Shown here piece by piece: positions 1-7,878 of a stretch of DNA of 64,000 nt. The position numbers and the translations under genes were made by a program. Under the pieces are notes generated by a model that saw only the letters and a list, made by a program, of their open reading frames with translations, did no database searches and had not been told where the DNA came from. Position 1 is the first letter of the stretch; each line of letters opens with the position of its first letter. The stretch spans positions 1 to 64,000 of the forward strand of contig NZ_JAGETV010000007.1 in the NCBI RefSeq assembly GCF_017571465.1. The letters are read 5' to 3'. This DNA comes from Thiomicrorhabdus marina. GTDB lineage: Bacteria; Pseudomonadota; Gammaproteobacteria; Thiomicrospirales; Thiomicrospiraceae.

Positions 1-198
1 ATTTTGCGTGACTTTTTGGATGAGGTCGCTGACGTTGCAGACAACGTTGGTCATCACCCAAACCTAAGCTTCGGTCGCGAACATGTCTCGGTGATTATCT
101 ATGCCCAAAACCAAGAGAGTGGTTTATCTGATACCGACTTCAACTTGGCACAAGGCATTGATGACGCTTTTAGTAAGACTCAGGAGACAGCAGAATGA
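1..198 (+). CDS. acRAF-like Rubisco assembly factor (degenerate pterin carbinolamine dehydratase), 5' end missing
   Basis: The open frame runs in from before the window, so only the last 65 or so residues are seen. They carry the pterin-4a-carbinolamine dehydratase fold signature: HHPNLSF followed by a GLSDTDFNLAQGID helix. In the true enzyme a catalytic histidine sits just before the GL(S/T) turn; here that stretch reads YAQNQESGL and has no histidine. Loss of catalytic residues is characteristic of acRAF, the PCD-like chaperone that promotes form I Rubisco assembly and is encoded in alpha-carboxysome loci. The stop overlaps the start of the next gene (ATGA), so the two are translationally coupled. 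The assignment rests on this degeneracy plus the neighbouring csoS1D; a plain PCD is the alternative. Confidence 0.72.
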   Translation: MLRDFLDEVADVADNVGHHPNLSFGREHVSVIIYAQNQESGLSDTDFNLAQGIDDAFSKTQETAE

Positions 199-434
199 GT
201 GAACAGACTAGCGGTGAAATTCCAGTAAATGTAATGGCTGATGCAAAACCAGCCGCGTCGAGCACTACAGCGCCTAAAGCCCCAGCGAAAGCAGCGGCTA
301 AGAAACCTGTAGCGAAGAAAGCCCCGGTGAAAAAGCCAGCAGCAAAACCTGCGGCGAAGGCAGCGGCAGTAAAAGAGACGCACATTGCGGACAAGATTAA
401 GGCGTTACCAAGACGTCGAGTCTGGCCAGACTAG
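195..434 (+). CDS. McdB-like carboxysome positioning protein candidate (Ala/Lys/Pro-rich)
   Basis: A 79-residue low-complexity protein. Residues 1-20 are mixed, residues about 25-58 are an Ala-Lys-Pro-rich basic tract (repeats of AKKP/AAKP type), and a short C-terminal segment ends in RRRVWPD. Alpha-carboxysome McdB proteins are small, disordered and poorly conserved, but are reported to keep a tryptophan within the last few residues; here Trp is third from the end. The gene overlaps the acRAF-like gene by 4 bases and is followed by a terminator, so it closes the carboxysome operon. A ParA/McdA gene would be expected just upstream, outside the window. A histone H1-like DNA-binding protein is the alternative reading of the basic tract. 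No catalytic domain is visible. Confidence 0.5.
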   Translation: MSEQTSGEIPVNVMADAKPAASSTTAPKAPAKAAAKKPVAKKAPVKKPAAKPAAKAAAVKETHIADKIKALPRRRVWPD

Positions 435-483
435 GTTTTACTTTTTAAGTAAAACGAAAGGATGCCTCGGGCATCCTTTTTCT
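435..483 (+). terminator. Tandem hairpins ending the carboxysome operon
   Basis: A perfect 9-bp hairpin (435-455, GTTTTACTT / AAGTAAAAC) is followed by a GC-rich hairpin GGATGCC / GGCATCC (460-476) and a T-run. The second is a standard Rho-independent terminator. It separates the acRAF-mcdB end of the operon from csoS1D, which must therefore have its own promoter in the AT-rich 484-654 stretch. Confidence 0.88.
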
Positions 484-654
484 TTCTTAGTCAGTTATTT
501 ATTTGCAGATTGTTGCAGTCTTTAAATAAATACTGTATTGATTACCTATTTATAATCATCTATATATCTAGCGTGAAATATCAATTTCTCTTACGGTAGT
601 TAAACCTTTAAGATTAGCTACCTTGTAACCCTTTTTATTGGAAACCGTTCCGGC

Positions 655-1296
655 ATGATTGAATTACGTACTTGGGTTTTTATCGACTCGCTACAACCAC
701 AGCTTGCGGCCTATATGGGTACCGCATCGATGGGGTTCTTGCCGGTTCCGGGTGATAGCTGTCTCTGGGTTGAGGTTGCACCGGGTATGGCCGTGCACCG
801 CCTGTCGGATATTGCACTTAAGGCTTCTAATGTTCACCTTGGTCAGCAGATTGTTGAACGTTCTTACGGTTCGATCTTCGTCCATCACCGCGTGCAATCT
901 GATGTATTGGAATCTGGTGATCACATGCTGCGTTATATGAACACGGAGCACAGTACGCGTCATCCTTGTCGTTTGATGTGGCATGAGATTATTCGTGCAA
1001 TTACGCCGGACCACGCTACTTTGATTAACCGTGACAACCGTAAAGGTTCAATGATTCTGCCGGGCGAGAGTATGTTGATTATGGAAACCGATCCAGCCGG
1101 TTACATTATCTATGCGACGAATGAGGCGGAAAAAGCAGCCAATATTAAGTTGATTGAAGCGCGTGCTGTGGGAGCTTACGGGCGTTTGATCATGTCTGGT
1201 AAGGAAGCAGATATAGAAGAAGCAGCACGTGCTGCTTCTGCGGCGCTGACTCGTTTAAGTGGGCCGAACGGACCGGGCTGTACTGACATTATGTAG
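655..1296 (+). CDS. csoS1D: CsoS1D, tandem-BMC (BMC-T) carboxysome shell protein
   Basis: The 213 residues contain two BMC folds in tandem: about 1-105 and 106-203, the second with [17 protein letters not shown]. This matches CsoS1D, the pseudohexameric shell trimer that stacks to form a gated pore in alpha-carboxysomes. Residues Glu68-Arg69 (QQIVERSYG) occupy the place of the conserved Glu-Arg pair described at the CsoS1D pore. It lacks the long N-terminal extension of the cyanobacterial forms. The start at 655 has only a weak ribosome site (GGAAACC about 10 bases upstream). No better in-frame start exists nearby. It lies outside the main operon, after a terminator and before the CbbR gene, as in other proteobacterial carboxysome loci where csoS1D is detached. 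Confidence 0.9.
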   Translation: MIELRTWVFIDSLQPQLAAYMGTASMGFLPVPGDSCLWVEVAPGMAVHRLSDIALKASNVHLGQQIVERSYGSIFVHHRVQSDVLESGDHMLRYMNTEHSTRHPCRLMWHEIIRAITPDHATLINRDNRKGSMILPGESMLIMETDPAGYIIYATNEAEKAANIKLIEARAVGAYGRLIMSGKEADIEEAARAASAALTRLSGPNGPGCTDIM

Positions 1297-1395
1297 AATT
1301 GCAAATGCAAAAAGATTAAGGTCTATTTGCATTAGTCGGGATATTTACTACAATCTATACGTCAACGCTAGGATATCACCGATTAAGGAGCGACT

Positions 1396-2352
1396 ATGAG
1401 TCGACTGCCGAATGCCAGTACCAACAGCCATTTTTTACTGCGTCACGCTTCATTGCGCCAGATACAAATTTTCGATGCGGTTTCACGCCATTTAAGTTTT
1501 ACCCGCGCCGCTCAGGAATTATTTTTAACTCAGCCTACGGTATCCGCGCAGGTTAAGAGTTTTGCCGAAGCGATAGATATGCCGCTTTACGAACAGGTCG
1601 GGCGTAATATCTATCTGACGGAAGTGGGCGAAAAAGTTGCCAATAGCTGTCGTGATATTATCGACCGCTTATCCAACTTAGAAATTATGCTCGACGACTA
1701 CAAAGGTTTGAAGCGTGGTCGTTTACGGGTAGCGATAGTGACCACCGCAAAATACTTCACTCCGAAAGCATTGGGTGAGTTTTGTAAAAAACACACTGAC
1801 ATTGAGTTGAGTTTAAAGGTTACCAACCGAGAGAACCTGTTCAAGCGCATTGAGCAGAATTTGGACGATTTATATATTATCGGCCAGGTTCCGAAGAACA
1901 GTTCTGAGTTGGAAGTCGTGCCTTATATTCCCAATCCATTGGTGATTATTGCTCACCCGGAACATGAATTGGTTGGGCAGAAAGTCACGCTTAAACGTTT
2001 AGCCAACGAGCCGTTTATTATGCGCGAAGAAGGTTCCGGTATTCGTTCTGCGTTGGAATCGTTATTTTCGGCGCAAGGGCTGAAAATCAATGAACGTTTG
2101 ACCATGGAAACCTATGAGTCAATTAAGCACTGCGTTATGGCTGATTTAGGTGTCGCATGTGTTTCTATGCACGCTTTATCGCCGAACGAACACCTTAACG
2201 GCTCGGTGGCGGTATTGGATGTCGAAGGGTTTCCGTTACAGAAACAGTGGAATATTGTCTATCCGAAAGGTAAAGAACTTTCAGTGTTAGCACACGAATT
2301 TTTAGAGTTCTTGCAAGAGAATCGCAAGGACTATGTACAGTCAATTAATTAA
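1396..2352 (+). CDS. cbbR: LysR-type regulator, CbbR-like
   Basis: The 318-residue protein has an N-terminal winged HTH (about residues 18-77; SLRQIQIFDAVSRHLSFTRAA, QPTVSAQVK) and a C-terminal two-lobed effector domain. Full length matches the LysR family. The HTH sequence and the position next to carboxysome genes point to CbbR, the activator of Calvin-cycle and carboxysome operons; related Thiomicrospira-group genomes also carry a paralogue (CcmR) that controls inorganic carbon uptake, so which paralogue this is remains open. A strong ribosome site (TAAGGAG) precedes the ATG. A TGCAAAT / ATTTGCA inverted pair lies in the short gap upstream and could be a binding site, an inference only. 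Confidence 0.85.
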   Translation: MSRLPNASTNSHFLLRHASLRQIQIFDAVSRHLSFTRAAQELFLTQPTVSAQVKSFAEAIDMPLYEQVGRNIYLTEVGEKVANSCRDIIDRLSNLEIMLDDYKGLKRGRLRVAIVTTAKYFTPKALGEFCKKHTDIELSLKVTNRENLFKRIEQNLDDLYIIGQVPKNSSELEVVPYIPNPLVIIAHPEHELVGQKVTLKRLANEPFIMREEGSGIRSALESLFSAQGLKINERLTMETYESIKHCVMADLGVACVSMHALSPNEHLNGSVAVLDVEGFPLQKQWNIVYPKGKELSVLAHEFLEFLQENRKDYVQSIN

Positions 2353-2376
2353 CAAATTGTGTAAAGAGATTATTTT

Positions 2377-2931
2377 ATGAGCACTCGTCATGCAATCAGC
2401 GGTACGGTTGGTATCGAATGGGACATCAATCCTCGTGTCAGCGTCGGTAGCGTTCAAGGTAACCGTGGTTTACAAGACTCTCCAGTAACCACTCGTGACT
2501 TATATAGCCCGATTGATACCCCGACCGCAAACGAATCCTGTGTTTGTGCGCCGTCTTCTGAGCGTGTTGCGCAAGAATTGTTCGATCGTTGGAATGCTGC
2601 GTTACAGACTGGTGATGCGAAAGCGGTTGCACAGCTGTATTGGGAAGATGCGATTTTATTGCCAACGGTTTCAAATGTACCACGTGTTAATCACACTGAG
2701 ATTGAAGACTACTTCCACCATTTCCTAGAATCTAAGCCATATGGCACCATCAAGTCGCGTAATCTTAAGCAAGGTTGTAACAAGCTGACCGATGCTGGTG
2801 TGTATGAATTCAAAGTCGTTAAAGACGGCAAGTCGCAAGTGGTTCCGGCACGTTATACCTTCGTGTATGAATTCCGTAATAACGAATGGAAAATCAGCCA
2901 CCACCACTCATCAATGATGCCTGAGAAATAA
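2377..2931 (+). CDS. SnoaL-like / DUF4440 (SgcJ/EcaC, CaMKII-association type) protein with N-terminal extension
   Basis: Residues about 62-184 form an NTF2-like domain of the SgcJ/EcaC or CaMKII-association type: AQELFDRWNAALQTGDAKAV at its start and a C-terminal WKISHHHSSMMP strand. The first 60 residues are a Gly/Val/Ser/Thr-rich extension, probably disordered, with two adjacent cysteines (CVC). The gene starts 24 bases after cbbR and is closed by a terminator, so the two may be co-transcribed. The function is not known. The location beside csoS1D and cbbR, with the unstructured N-terminus, makes a carboxysome-associated role conceivable but unproven. Confidence 0.72.
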   Translation: MSTRHAISGTVGIEWDINPRVSVGSVQGNRGLQDSPVTTRDLYSPIDTPTANESCVCAPSSERVAQELFDRWNAALQTGDAKAVAQLYWEDAILLPTVSNVPRVNHTEIEDYFHHFLESKPYGTIKSRNLKQGCNKLTDAGVYEFKVVKDGKSQVVPARYTFVYEFRNNEWKISHHHSSMMPEK

Positions 2932-2956
2932 TTCGGCATTAGATGCAGAGAAAGAA

Positions 2957-2977
2957 ACCCGCTTCGGCGGGTTTTTT
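2957..2977 (+). terminator. Rho-independent terminator after the DUF4440 gene
   Basis: A 6-bp GC stem with a TTCG tetraloop (ACCCGC-TTCG-GCGGGT) is followed by a run of T. It ends the cbbR/DUF4440 transcript. Confidence 0.92.
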
Positions 2978-3010
2978 GGTTTTATAGTAGGGCAAAAATG
3001 GAGAAACAGT

Positions 3011-3232
3011 ATGTGTGTATTGATTGCATTATTAATGGCAGTTGTCTTTTATGCTTTGCTTGGCAAAATGGATTTCTGGGTTTTATCTGAACGTTTTGAT
3101 AGTCAGCAGGTTGTTGTCGCCGAGCAGTGGCAAATTGTGTACGAACTTTGGCCACTGTGGCTATTTGCTTTTCTAGGAGGCATTCTATTTGTGCTACTTA
3201 TGATGAAGCTGGTTCCGGCAAAAGAAGAATAA
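3011..3232 (+). CDS. Small two-helix membrane protein, unknown
   Basis: A 73-residue protein with two hydrophobic segments (about residues 2-18 and 50-66) separated by a polar, Gln/Val-rich loop of about 30 residues; a short charged tail (PAKEE) ends it. A GGAG ribosome site lies 8 bases before the ATG. I do not recognise a family. It sits alone between a terminator and the non-coding DnaA-box region, with no evident operon partner. Confidence 0.55.
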   Translation: MCVLIALLMAVVFYALLGKMDFWVLSERFDSQQVVVAEQWQIVYELWPLWLFAFLGGILFVLLMMKLVPAKEE

Positions 3233-3525
3233 AGTGGAACCACTTATTTGTGGATAAAAGCAGGTTTTACTAACCCGCTGACTTATCAGCTGTTTTAACC
3301 TTTTTACGCATTAATCAACAAAGTTATGCACAGTTTTATCCAGTCTTTATTACGGTTCATATTTTTTGGTGCAAAAGCTGAAAGCCTTGTCAATAGTGGG
3401 TTTTAGAAGCTTGGTGATTGAAGAGTGCTTCTTAATAACATAGTTTTGCTAGAATTTGGGGCAAGTTATCCACTTTTCTTATGGATGAATTAATAGGATA
3501 AAAATAGTGCCTCGTTTAAGAAGAC
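3233..3525. other. Non-coding stretch with a cluster of DnaA-box-like sites
   Basis: No gene is seen here. The stretch contains a perfect DnaA box on the minus strand (TGTGGATAA, 3249-3257), a plus-strand TTATGCACA (3324-3332, fitting TTATNCACA), a weaker TTATCCAGT four bases further on (3336-3344) and TTATCCACT (3466-3474). By my own rough count, about 0.06 sites within one mismatch of TTATCCACA would be expected by chance in this length on both strands; three are present. The region is AT-rich. It could be a DnaA-titrating or reactivating site, or an origin-like region. It is not next to dnaA, gyrB or mnmG in this window. Confidence 0.5.
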
Positions 3526-4569
3526 TTAGTGATTACCTTCAAATTTAATGAAAGCGAGATTTTCAATAAATTGTTTAGCCGCGCCTTGCCAAGTATATTG
3601 AGGAATCGAGTCGGCAATTTGTGTTCGTTCTAGTTGTTTGGCTTGTTCGATAGCAATTGCTAGATTGTTGTTTAATACACCATTCACACCCTGAGTGATA
3701 ATATCTTTAGGGCCGGTAACCGGATATGCCGCAACCGGTGTGCCGCAAGCAATGGCTTCGATATTAACTACGCCAAAGGTATCGGTTTTGGATGGAAAAA
3801 CCAGAACTGCTGCACTCGCATAATAGCTCGCCAGCTCTTCATCAAATTTACTGCCAACAAAGTTCACATCGGGATACTGTTGCTTTAATTGTTCTAGGCT
3901 TGGTCCGGATCCAACTACAATCTTGCTACCGGGTAAGTCTAAATCCAAAAAGGCTTCGAGATTCTTTTCTATTGCAACGCGTCCGACATACAAATGCATA
4001 GGCTGTGTAAATTTCATAGCCTTGGCACGGCTTGGATTAAATATGTCGGTGTCAACGCCGCGAGACATGAGCTTAATATCGGTAAAGCCGCGCGCTAATA
4101 AGTCTTCTTGTACCGATGCCGTCGGCACTAAGGTTCGGACTGCAGGACGGTGAAAATGGCGCATGATTTTATAGAGCCAGCTCTCCGGTAGCCATGGCAG
4201 GCGTTGATGAATGTATTCCGGAAACTTAGTGTGATAACTGGTGGTAAAAGGACAGTTGTACTTTTGCGCGATTCTGCGTGCGCGCCAGCCTAAAGGTCCT
4301 TCAGTTGCAATGTGCACGGCATCCGGTCGAAATTCAATGATGCGTTGCTCAAGGTTTTTGGTGTACCAAGCAATACGAATTTCCGGGTAGAAGGGCATAG
4401 CAAAAGTGGCGAAATCATGCGGATGAATAACATCAACTTCAATGCCCTGTAACCGAGCTTGTCTGACTAGGTTGTTGAGGGTAGTTACCACTCCATTGAC
4501 TTGCGGCTGCCAAGCATCGGTGATTAATGTTAGCTTGCGAGTTTGATTGCTTGTTTCTGTCTGCGTCAT
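3526..4569 (-). CDS. GT4-family glycosyltransferase, Agt-like candidate
   Basis: The 347 residues have the GT-B fold of family GT4: an N-terminal acceptor domain with TDAWQPQVNGVVTTLNNL, and a C-terminal nucleotide-sugar domain with LYVGRVAIEKNLEAFL, VVGSGP and FGVVNIEAIACGTPV. No signal peptide or membrane helix is seen, so it is probably a peripheral cytoplasmic enzyme. It is divergent from a PlcP-like metallophosphoesterase across a Pho box. In phosphate-starved bacteria such pairs remove phospholipid head groups (PlcP) and then glycosylate the diacylglycerol (Agt), replacing phospholipid by glycolipid. A general mannosyl- or glucosyltransferase for envelope sugars is the alternative. Confidence 0.72.
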   Translation of the reverse strand: MTQTETSNQTRKLTLITDAWQPQVNGVVTTLNNLVRQARLQGIEVDVIHPHDFATFAMPFYPEIRIAWYTKNLEQRIIEFRPDAVHIATEGPLGWRARRIAQKYNCPFTTSYHTKFPEYIHQRLPWLPESWLYKIMRHFHRPAVRTLVPTASVQEDLLARGFTDIKLMSRGVDTDIFNPSRAKAMKFTQPMHLYVGRVAIEKNLEAFLDLDLPGSKIVVGSGPSLEQLKQQYPDVNFVGSKFDEELASYYASAAVLVFPSKTDTFGVVNIEAIACGTPVAAYPVTGPKDIITQGVNGVLNNNLAIAIEQAKQLERTQIADSIPQYTWQGAAKQFIENLAFIKFEGNH

Positions 4570-4666
4570 TCGTTTCTTTTTTCTGTCGTTTAAACACTAA
4601 TCCTATAGTGCAAAGATGACGTTTATTTTAAAAACAGATGACTCCTTTGCGCATCCTATCAAGCAT

Positions 4667-4684
4667 CTGTCATCTAACCTTCAT
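4667..4684 (+). promoter_or_regulatory. Pho box (PhoB site)
   Basis: Two half-sites, CTGTCAT (4667-4673) and CCTTCAT (4678-4684), lie 11 bases apart start to start. This matches the PhoB direct-repeat geometry (CTGTCAT, 4-base spacer, second repeat). It lies about 55 bases before the metallophosphoesterase start, suited to activating that gene; whether it also serves the divergent glycosyltransferase is unclear. Confidence 0.72.
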
Positions 4685-4737
4685 CCACCAATCACGCGTT
4701 GAACCTAAACTGCCAAAATTAAAAACGGGCAGAAGCT

Positions 4738-5601
4738 ATGAATTTACCGCTGACTGATATACCAAATTGGATGCAAGCAATTGCGCAAGACGATGTGATT
4801 ATTGCCGATAATGACGGCGATATAGGCCAGTATCGGGCGATTTTCTTATCCGATATCCACCTCGGCTCTAGAGGTGCCAAAGCTGATTATTTAGCGCACT
4901 TTTTAAAGCATAATCATTGTGAGAAGCTCTATCTGGTTGGCGATATTATCGATGGCTGGCGTTTAAAGAAACGCATGTTCTGGCCACAAGCGCATACCAA
5001 TGTGATTCGTCGTATTTTGACCAAATCTAAACGTGGCACGGAAGTGGTTTATGTCACCGGTAATCACGATGACTTTCTGCGCCGCTATTCCGGTTTGGAC
5101 TTCGGTAATATCACTTTGTGTGATCAAACGACGTTTGAAACTAAGGATGGACAGAGGCTTTTGGTGATACACGGCGATAAGTACGATAGTGTTATCCAGA
5201 CGCAAAAATGGCTGGCGTACTTGGGCGATTGGAGTTACGAAACCTTAGTGGTGCTGAATCGTTATTACAACTGGGTGCGTAAAAAGCTAGGTAAAGAGTA
5301 TTGGTCGCTGTCCTCGTTCTTAAAACAGAAAGTCAAAGGCGCGGTGTCTTTTATTTCCGCCTATGAAGATGCGGTAGCAAAAGACTGTCGCAAAGAAGGT
5401 TTTAGCGGGGTGATTTGCGGACATATTCATCACCCTGAAATTCGTGAAATTGATGGTATTGATTACTACAATTGCGGCGACTGGGTTGAATCTTGCACTG
5501 CGATTGTCGAGACCATGGATGGCGAAATGAAGCTGCTTCGCTGGGTAGAAATCGATCACGAAACCGAATTGGATTCAGAATTAAGTGCGCAAACGGCTTA
5601 A
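4738..5601 (+). CDS. Metallophosphoesterase, PlcP-like phospholipase C candidate (LpxH superfamily)
   Basis: The 287-residue protein has the full calcineurin-like metal-binding set: D39-x-H41 (LSDIHLGS), G68-D69, GNHDD at 108-112, HGD at 145-147 and GHIHH at 228-232. It resembles the UDP-2,3-diacylglucosamine hydrolase branch. The same branch includes PlcP, which cleaves phosphatidylcholine and phosphatidylethanolamine under phosphate starvation. The Pho box upstream and the divergent GT4 gene favour PlcP over LpxH. It overlaps bioD by 4 bases tail to tail. Confidence 0.76.
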   Translation: MNLPLTDIPNWMQAIAQDDVIIADNDGDIGQYRAIFLSDIHLGSRGAKADYLAHFLKHNHCEKLYLVGDIIDGWRLKKRMFWPQAHTNVIRRILTKSKRGTEVVYVTGNHDDFLRRYSGLDFGNITLCDQTTFETKDGQRLLVIHGDKYDSVIQTQKWLAYLGDWSYETLVVLNRYYNWVRKKLGKEYWSLSSFLKQKVKGAVSFISAYEDAVAKDCRKEGFSGVICGHIHHPEIREIDGIDYYNCGDWVESCTAIVETMDGEMKLLRWVEIDHETELDSELSAQTA

Positions 5602-6278
5602 ATCTTAAAGTGCTCTAATGGACTCAATTCAGGTTGCCGGCAATAGTTTTGGTAGTATAGCGGGCAGCCTATCCATTGTTGCATCCCTTGGCTATAGTCT
5701 TGGCCGTTGCCGACGTTATTAATCACCACAGAGTGCAATCTTAATCCGGCCTGACGAATGGCTTGTGCGCTTAAGAGTGCTGAGTTTAAACAGCCAAGAC
5801 GGTTGGCAATCACCAAAATAACCGGTAGCTGTAATATGACTGCTAAATCTTGATTAAAGCCGTCCGATGCTAAAGGTGATAACCAGCCACCGGCTCCTTC
5901 GACAATCAGCATTTCATTGTCCTGTTGCGAAATTTGGCAGTGTTCAGCTAATTGTTGAATACTGACATGCAAATTTGCCTGTTGTAATGCTAAGTGCGGC
6001 GAGACCGGTGGCTCGAATTGGTAAGGACAGATTTCGGCTAGGCTTTCCGAAGTTTGCGCGCCCTGTTGTAATTGCAAGGCATCTTCACTCAGTAAAGTGC
6101 CGTCTGCTTGGTGGATACAGCCGGAGGCAATCGGTTTGCGTACTCGAACCGAATAACCTTGCGCGATTAGGCTTTGGCAGATTTTGGCGCTAATAAAGGT
6201 TTTGCCGACGTCGGTGTCGGTGCCGGTTACAAAAAAGCCGGCTGTTACACCGGCTTTTTGATTTTCGGAAACAGCCAT
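5598..6278 (-). CDS. bioD: Dethiobiotin synthetase
   Basis: The 226-residue ATP-dependent ligase makes dethiobiotin from diaminopelargonic acid and CO2, the penultimate biotin step. The P-loop GTDTDVGKT lies near residues 19-27, RVRKPIASG supplies the substrate-site lysine, and EGAGGWLSPL is the BioD family motif. Length is typical. It lies 2 bases after purC and is probably co-transcribed with it. Other bio genes are not in this window. Its stop overlaps that of the convergent phosphoesterase. Confidence 0.93.
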   Translation of the reverse strand: MAVSENQKAGVTAGFFVTGTDTDVGKTFISAKICQSLIAQGYSVRVRKPIASGCIHQADGTLLSEDALQLQQGAQTSESLAEICPYQFEPPVSPHLALQQANLHVSIQQLAEHCQISQQDNEMLIVEGAGGWLSPLASDGFNQDLAVILQLPVILVIANRLGCLNSALLSAQAIRQAGLRLHSVVINNVGNGQDYSQGMQQWIGCPLYYQNYCRQPELSPLEHFKI

Positions 6279-6280
6279 TA

Positions 6281-7171
6281 TTATGGATTTTCCGTTAGGC
6301 GCGCTTGCGCTTCTTGGTATTTTTCCAAAGTGCGTTTAACTACGTCATCCGGTAGTTCCGGGGCGGTTGCTTGCTCTTTTGCCCAATCCAAACTTTCCAA
6401 ATAATCGCGAATATACTGCTTGTCGAAGCTTGGCGGGTTGGAGCCTTCTGCATAGCTTGATGCCGGCCAGAAGCGAGAGCTGTCAGGAGTGAGTGCTTCA
6501 TCGATTAGATGGATGACGCCGTTTTCGTCTTCACCAAATTCAAACTTAGTATCGGCAATGATAATGCCGCGTTCTTTAGCGAAATCCGCTGCGAACTTAT
6601 ACAGTTCAAGTGCGATGTCGCGAACCTTGTTTGATTTCTCTTCACCCATGATTTCCACCAAGCGTTCAAAGCTGATGTTTTCGTCATGGTCACCGACTTC
6701 GGCTTTGGTTGACGGCGTAAATAGCGGTTCAGGAAGCTGTTGTGCTTGCGCTAAATCGGCAGGCAGTTTAATACCGCACACGCTTTGTGATTGCTGATAT
6801 TCTTTCCAGCCAGAGCCTACTAAGTAGCCACGAACAATCGCTTCAACCGGTAACGGTTTCAGTTTTTTAACAATCATTCCGCGACCATCTAGCTGAATCA
6901 GTTCTTCGGCTGTTAGGTAATCTGCTAATGCCATGTCGTCAGCAAGTTGGTTTGGGACGATAGAAGCGGTCTTTTTCATCCAAAACTGGGCGGTTTCCGT
7001 CAAGATGCGCCCTTTGCCCGGAATCGGCGTCGGTAAGATGACATCGAATGCTGAAATTCGGTCGGTGGTGACAATTAACATATGTTTATCGTCGATATCA
7101 TAAATGTCGCGAACCTTGCCTTTAGTTAATAATGGCAGGCTGGTCAGGTTTGATTCATGAAGAGGCTGCAT
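6281..7171 (-). CDS. purC: SAICAR synthetase
   Basis: The 296-residue enzyme condenses CAIR with aspartate in purine synthesis. Family motifs are clear: KGKVRDIYD at the start, LPVEAIVRGYLVGSGWKEY, IIADTKFEFG and DEALTPDSSRFWP. The length fits the longer SAICAR synthetase branch (about 300 residues) rather than the short E. coli form (about 237). It appears to lead a two-gene unit with bioD. Confidence 0.95.
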   Translation of the reverse strand: MQPLHESNLTSLPLLTKGKVRDIYDIDDKHMLIVTTDRISAFDVILPTPIPGKGRILTETAQFWMKKTASIVPNQLADDMALADYLTAEELIQLDGRGMIVKKLKPLPVEAIVRGYLVGSGWKEYQQSQSVCGIKLPADLAQAQQLPEPLFTPSTKAEVGDHDENISFERLVEIMGEEKSNKVRDIALELYKFAADFAKERGIIIADTKFEFGEDENGVIHLIDEALTPDSSRFWPASSYAEGSNPPSFDKQYIRDYLESLDWAKEQATAPELPDDVVKRTLEKYQEAQARLTENP

Positions 7172-7238
7172 ACTGGCTTCCTGATGAGTTGATTCTAAAT
7201 TCGGTACGATTCGGTTCGAGTTATGTCCCGAGTCGTTG

Positions 7239-7661
7239 TTAATTCTTGGAAAAATTGGCGCTCGTGTAGCGCAGTATCAATATTGATAGTGTAATTAACG
7301 TGATCGTTCCGGCTATGGCAATCATTTCCCATTCGCTGAGACTTTTCATATCCAAGATTAGGTATCGTGCCAATGCGACGATTGCGATGTACAAAGGCAT
7401 GCGGATCGGCAGTTTACCAGAGTCGAGGTAAATCGCCACCATTGCCAATACTTCCAAATAAAGGAAAAGCAGTAGCAAGTCGCCGAGCGTGACTGTTTGT
7501 GCCACCAGCATCTTAGCGACTTCTTCAATACCGGCGACAACCGTTGCCAGAGCGATAATCACTAAGCCGATAAACACCACGCCGCGAATGACGCGTTTCA
7601 ATAAACGCTCCGGGCGATTTAAGGTTCGCTGGGTATATGAATTAACTTGCTTTTCTTCCAT
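7239..7661 (-). CDS. PsiE-family membrane protein
   Basis: A 140-residue protein with four hydrophobic segments (about 23-46, 57-73, 88-104, 113-130) and the PsiE-type pattern DSGKLPIRMPLYIAIVALARYLIL. PsiE was named as phosphate-starvation-inducible in E. coli, but its function is unknown. The start region is rich in Arg and Lys (cytoplasmic). No convincing Pho box was found immediately upstream. It is divergent from rpe. Confidence 0.8.
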   Translation of the reverse strand: MEEKQVNSYTQRTLNRPERLLKRVIRGVVFIGLVIIALATVVAGIEEVAKMLVAQTVTLGDLLLLFLYLEVLAMVAIYLDSGKLPIRMPLYIAIVALARYLILDMKSLSEWEMIAIAGTITLITLSILILRYTSANFSKN

Positions 7662-7878
7662 GGCCGGTTATTCCTTGTAGCCCAAGTCATTTAGTCATCG
7701 TTTGCGCTTAATTCTACAGGCGAAAAGTGACAGTGATGTTGCAGTCTTGCAAAGCGCAAAGGCTTTGTTATGCGCTGGTACTTGCTTGGTAATCGCCCAT
7801 TTTTTTGCCCATTTTATAAGGATGCTGTTAAAATGCACGCATTATTTTTTTCTTGAATTTTTTAAAGGGTTTTACCTC

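Noticed and set aside
170-394. Antisense frames opposite the McdB-like gene (Ala/Phe/Gly-rich)
   Set aside because: They mirror the low-complexity Lys/Ala tract of the plus-strand gene and lack ribosome sites.
3233-3525. Chromosomal origin (oriC) at the DnaA-box cluster
   Set aside because: No dnaA, dnaN, gyrB, mnmG or rpmH nearby and no clear set of AT-rich unwinding repeats; recorded only as a DnaA-box cluster.
7662-7760. Pho box for the PsiE-family gene
   Set aside because: One CTGTCAC half-site exists on the minus strand, but the second half-site at 11 bases does not match.
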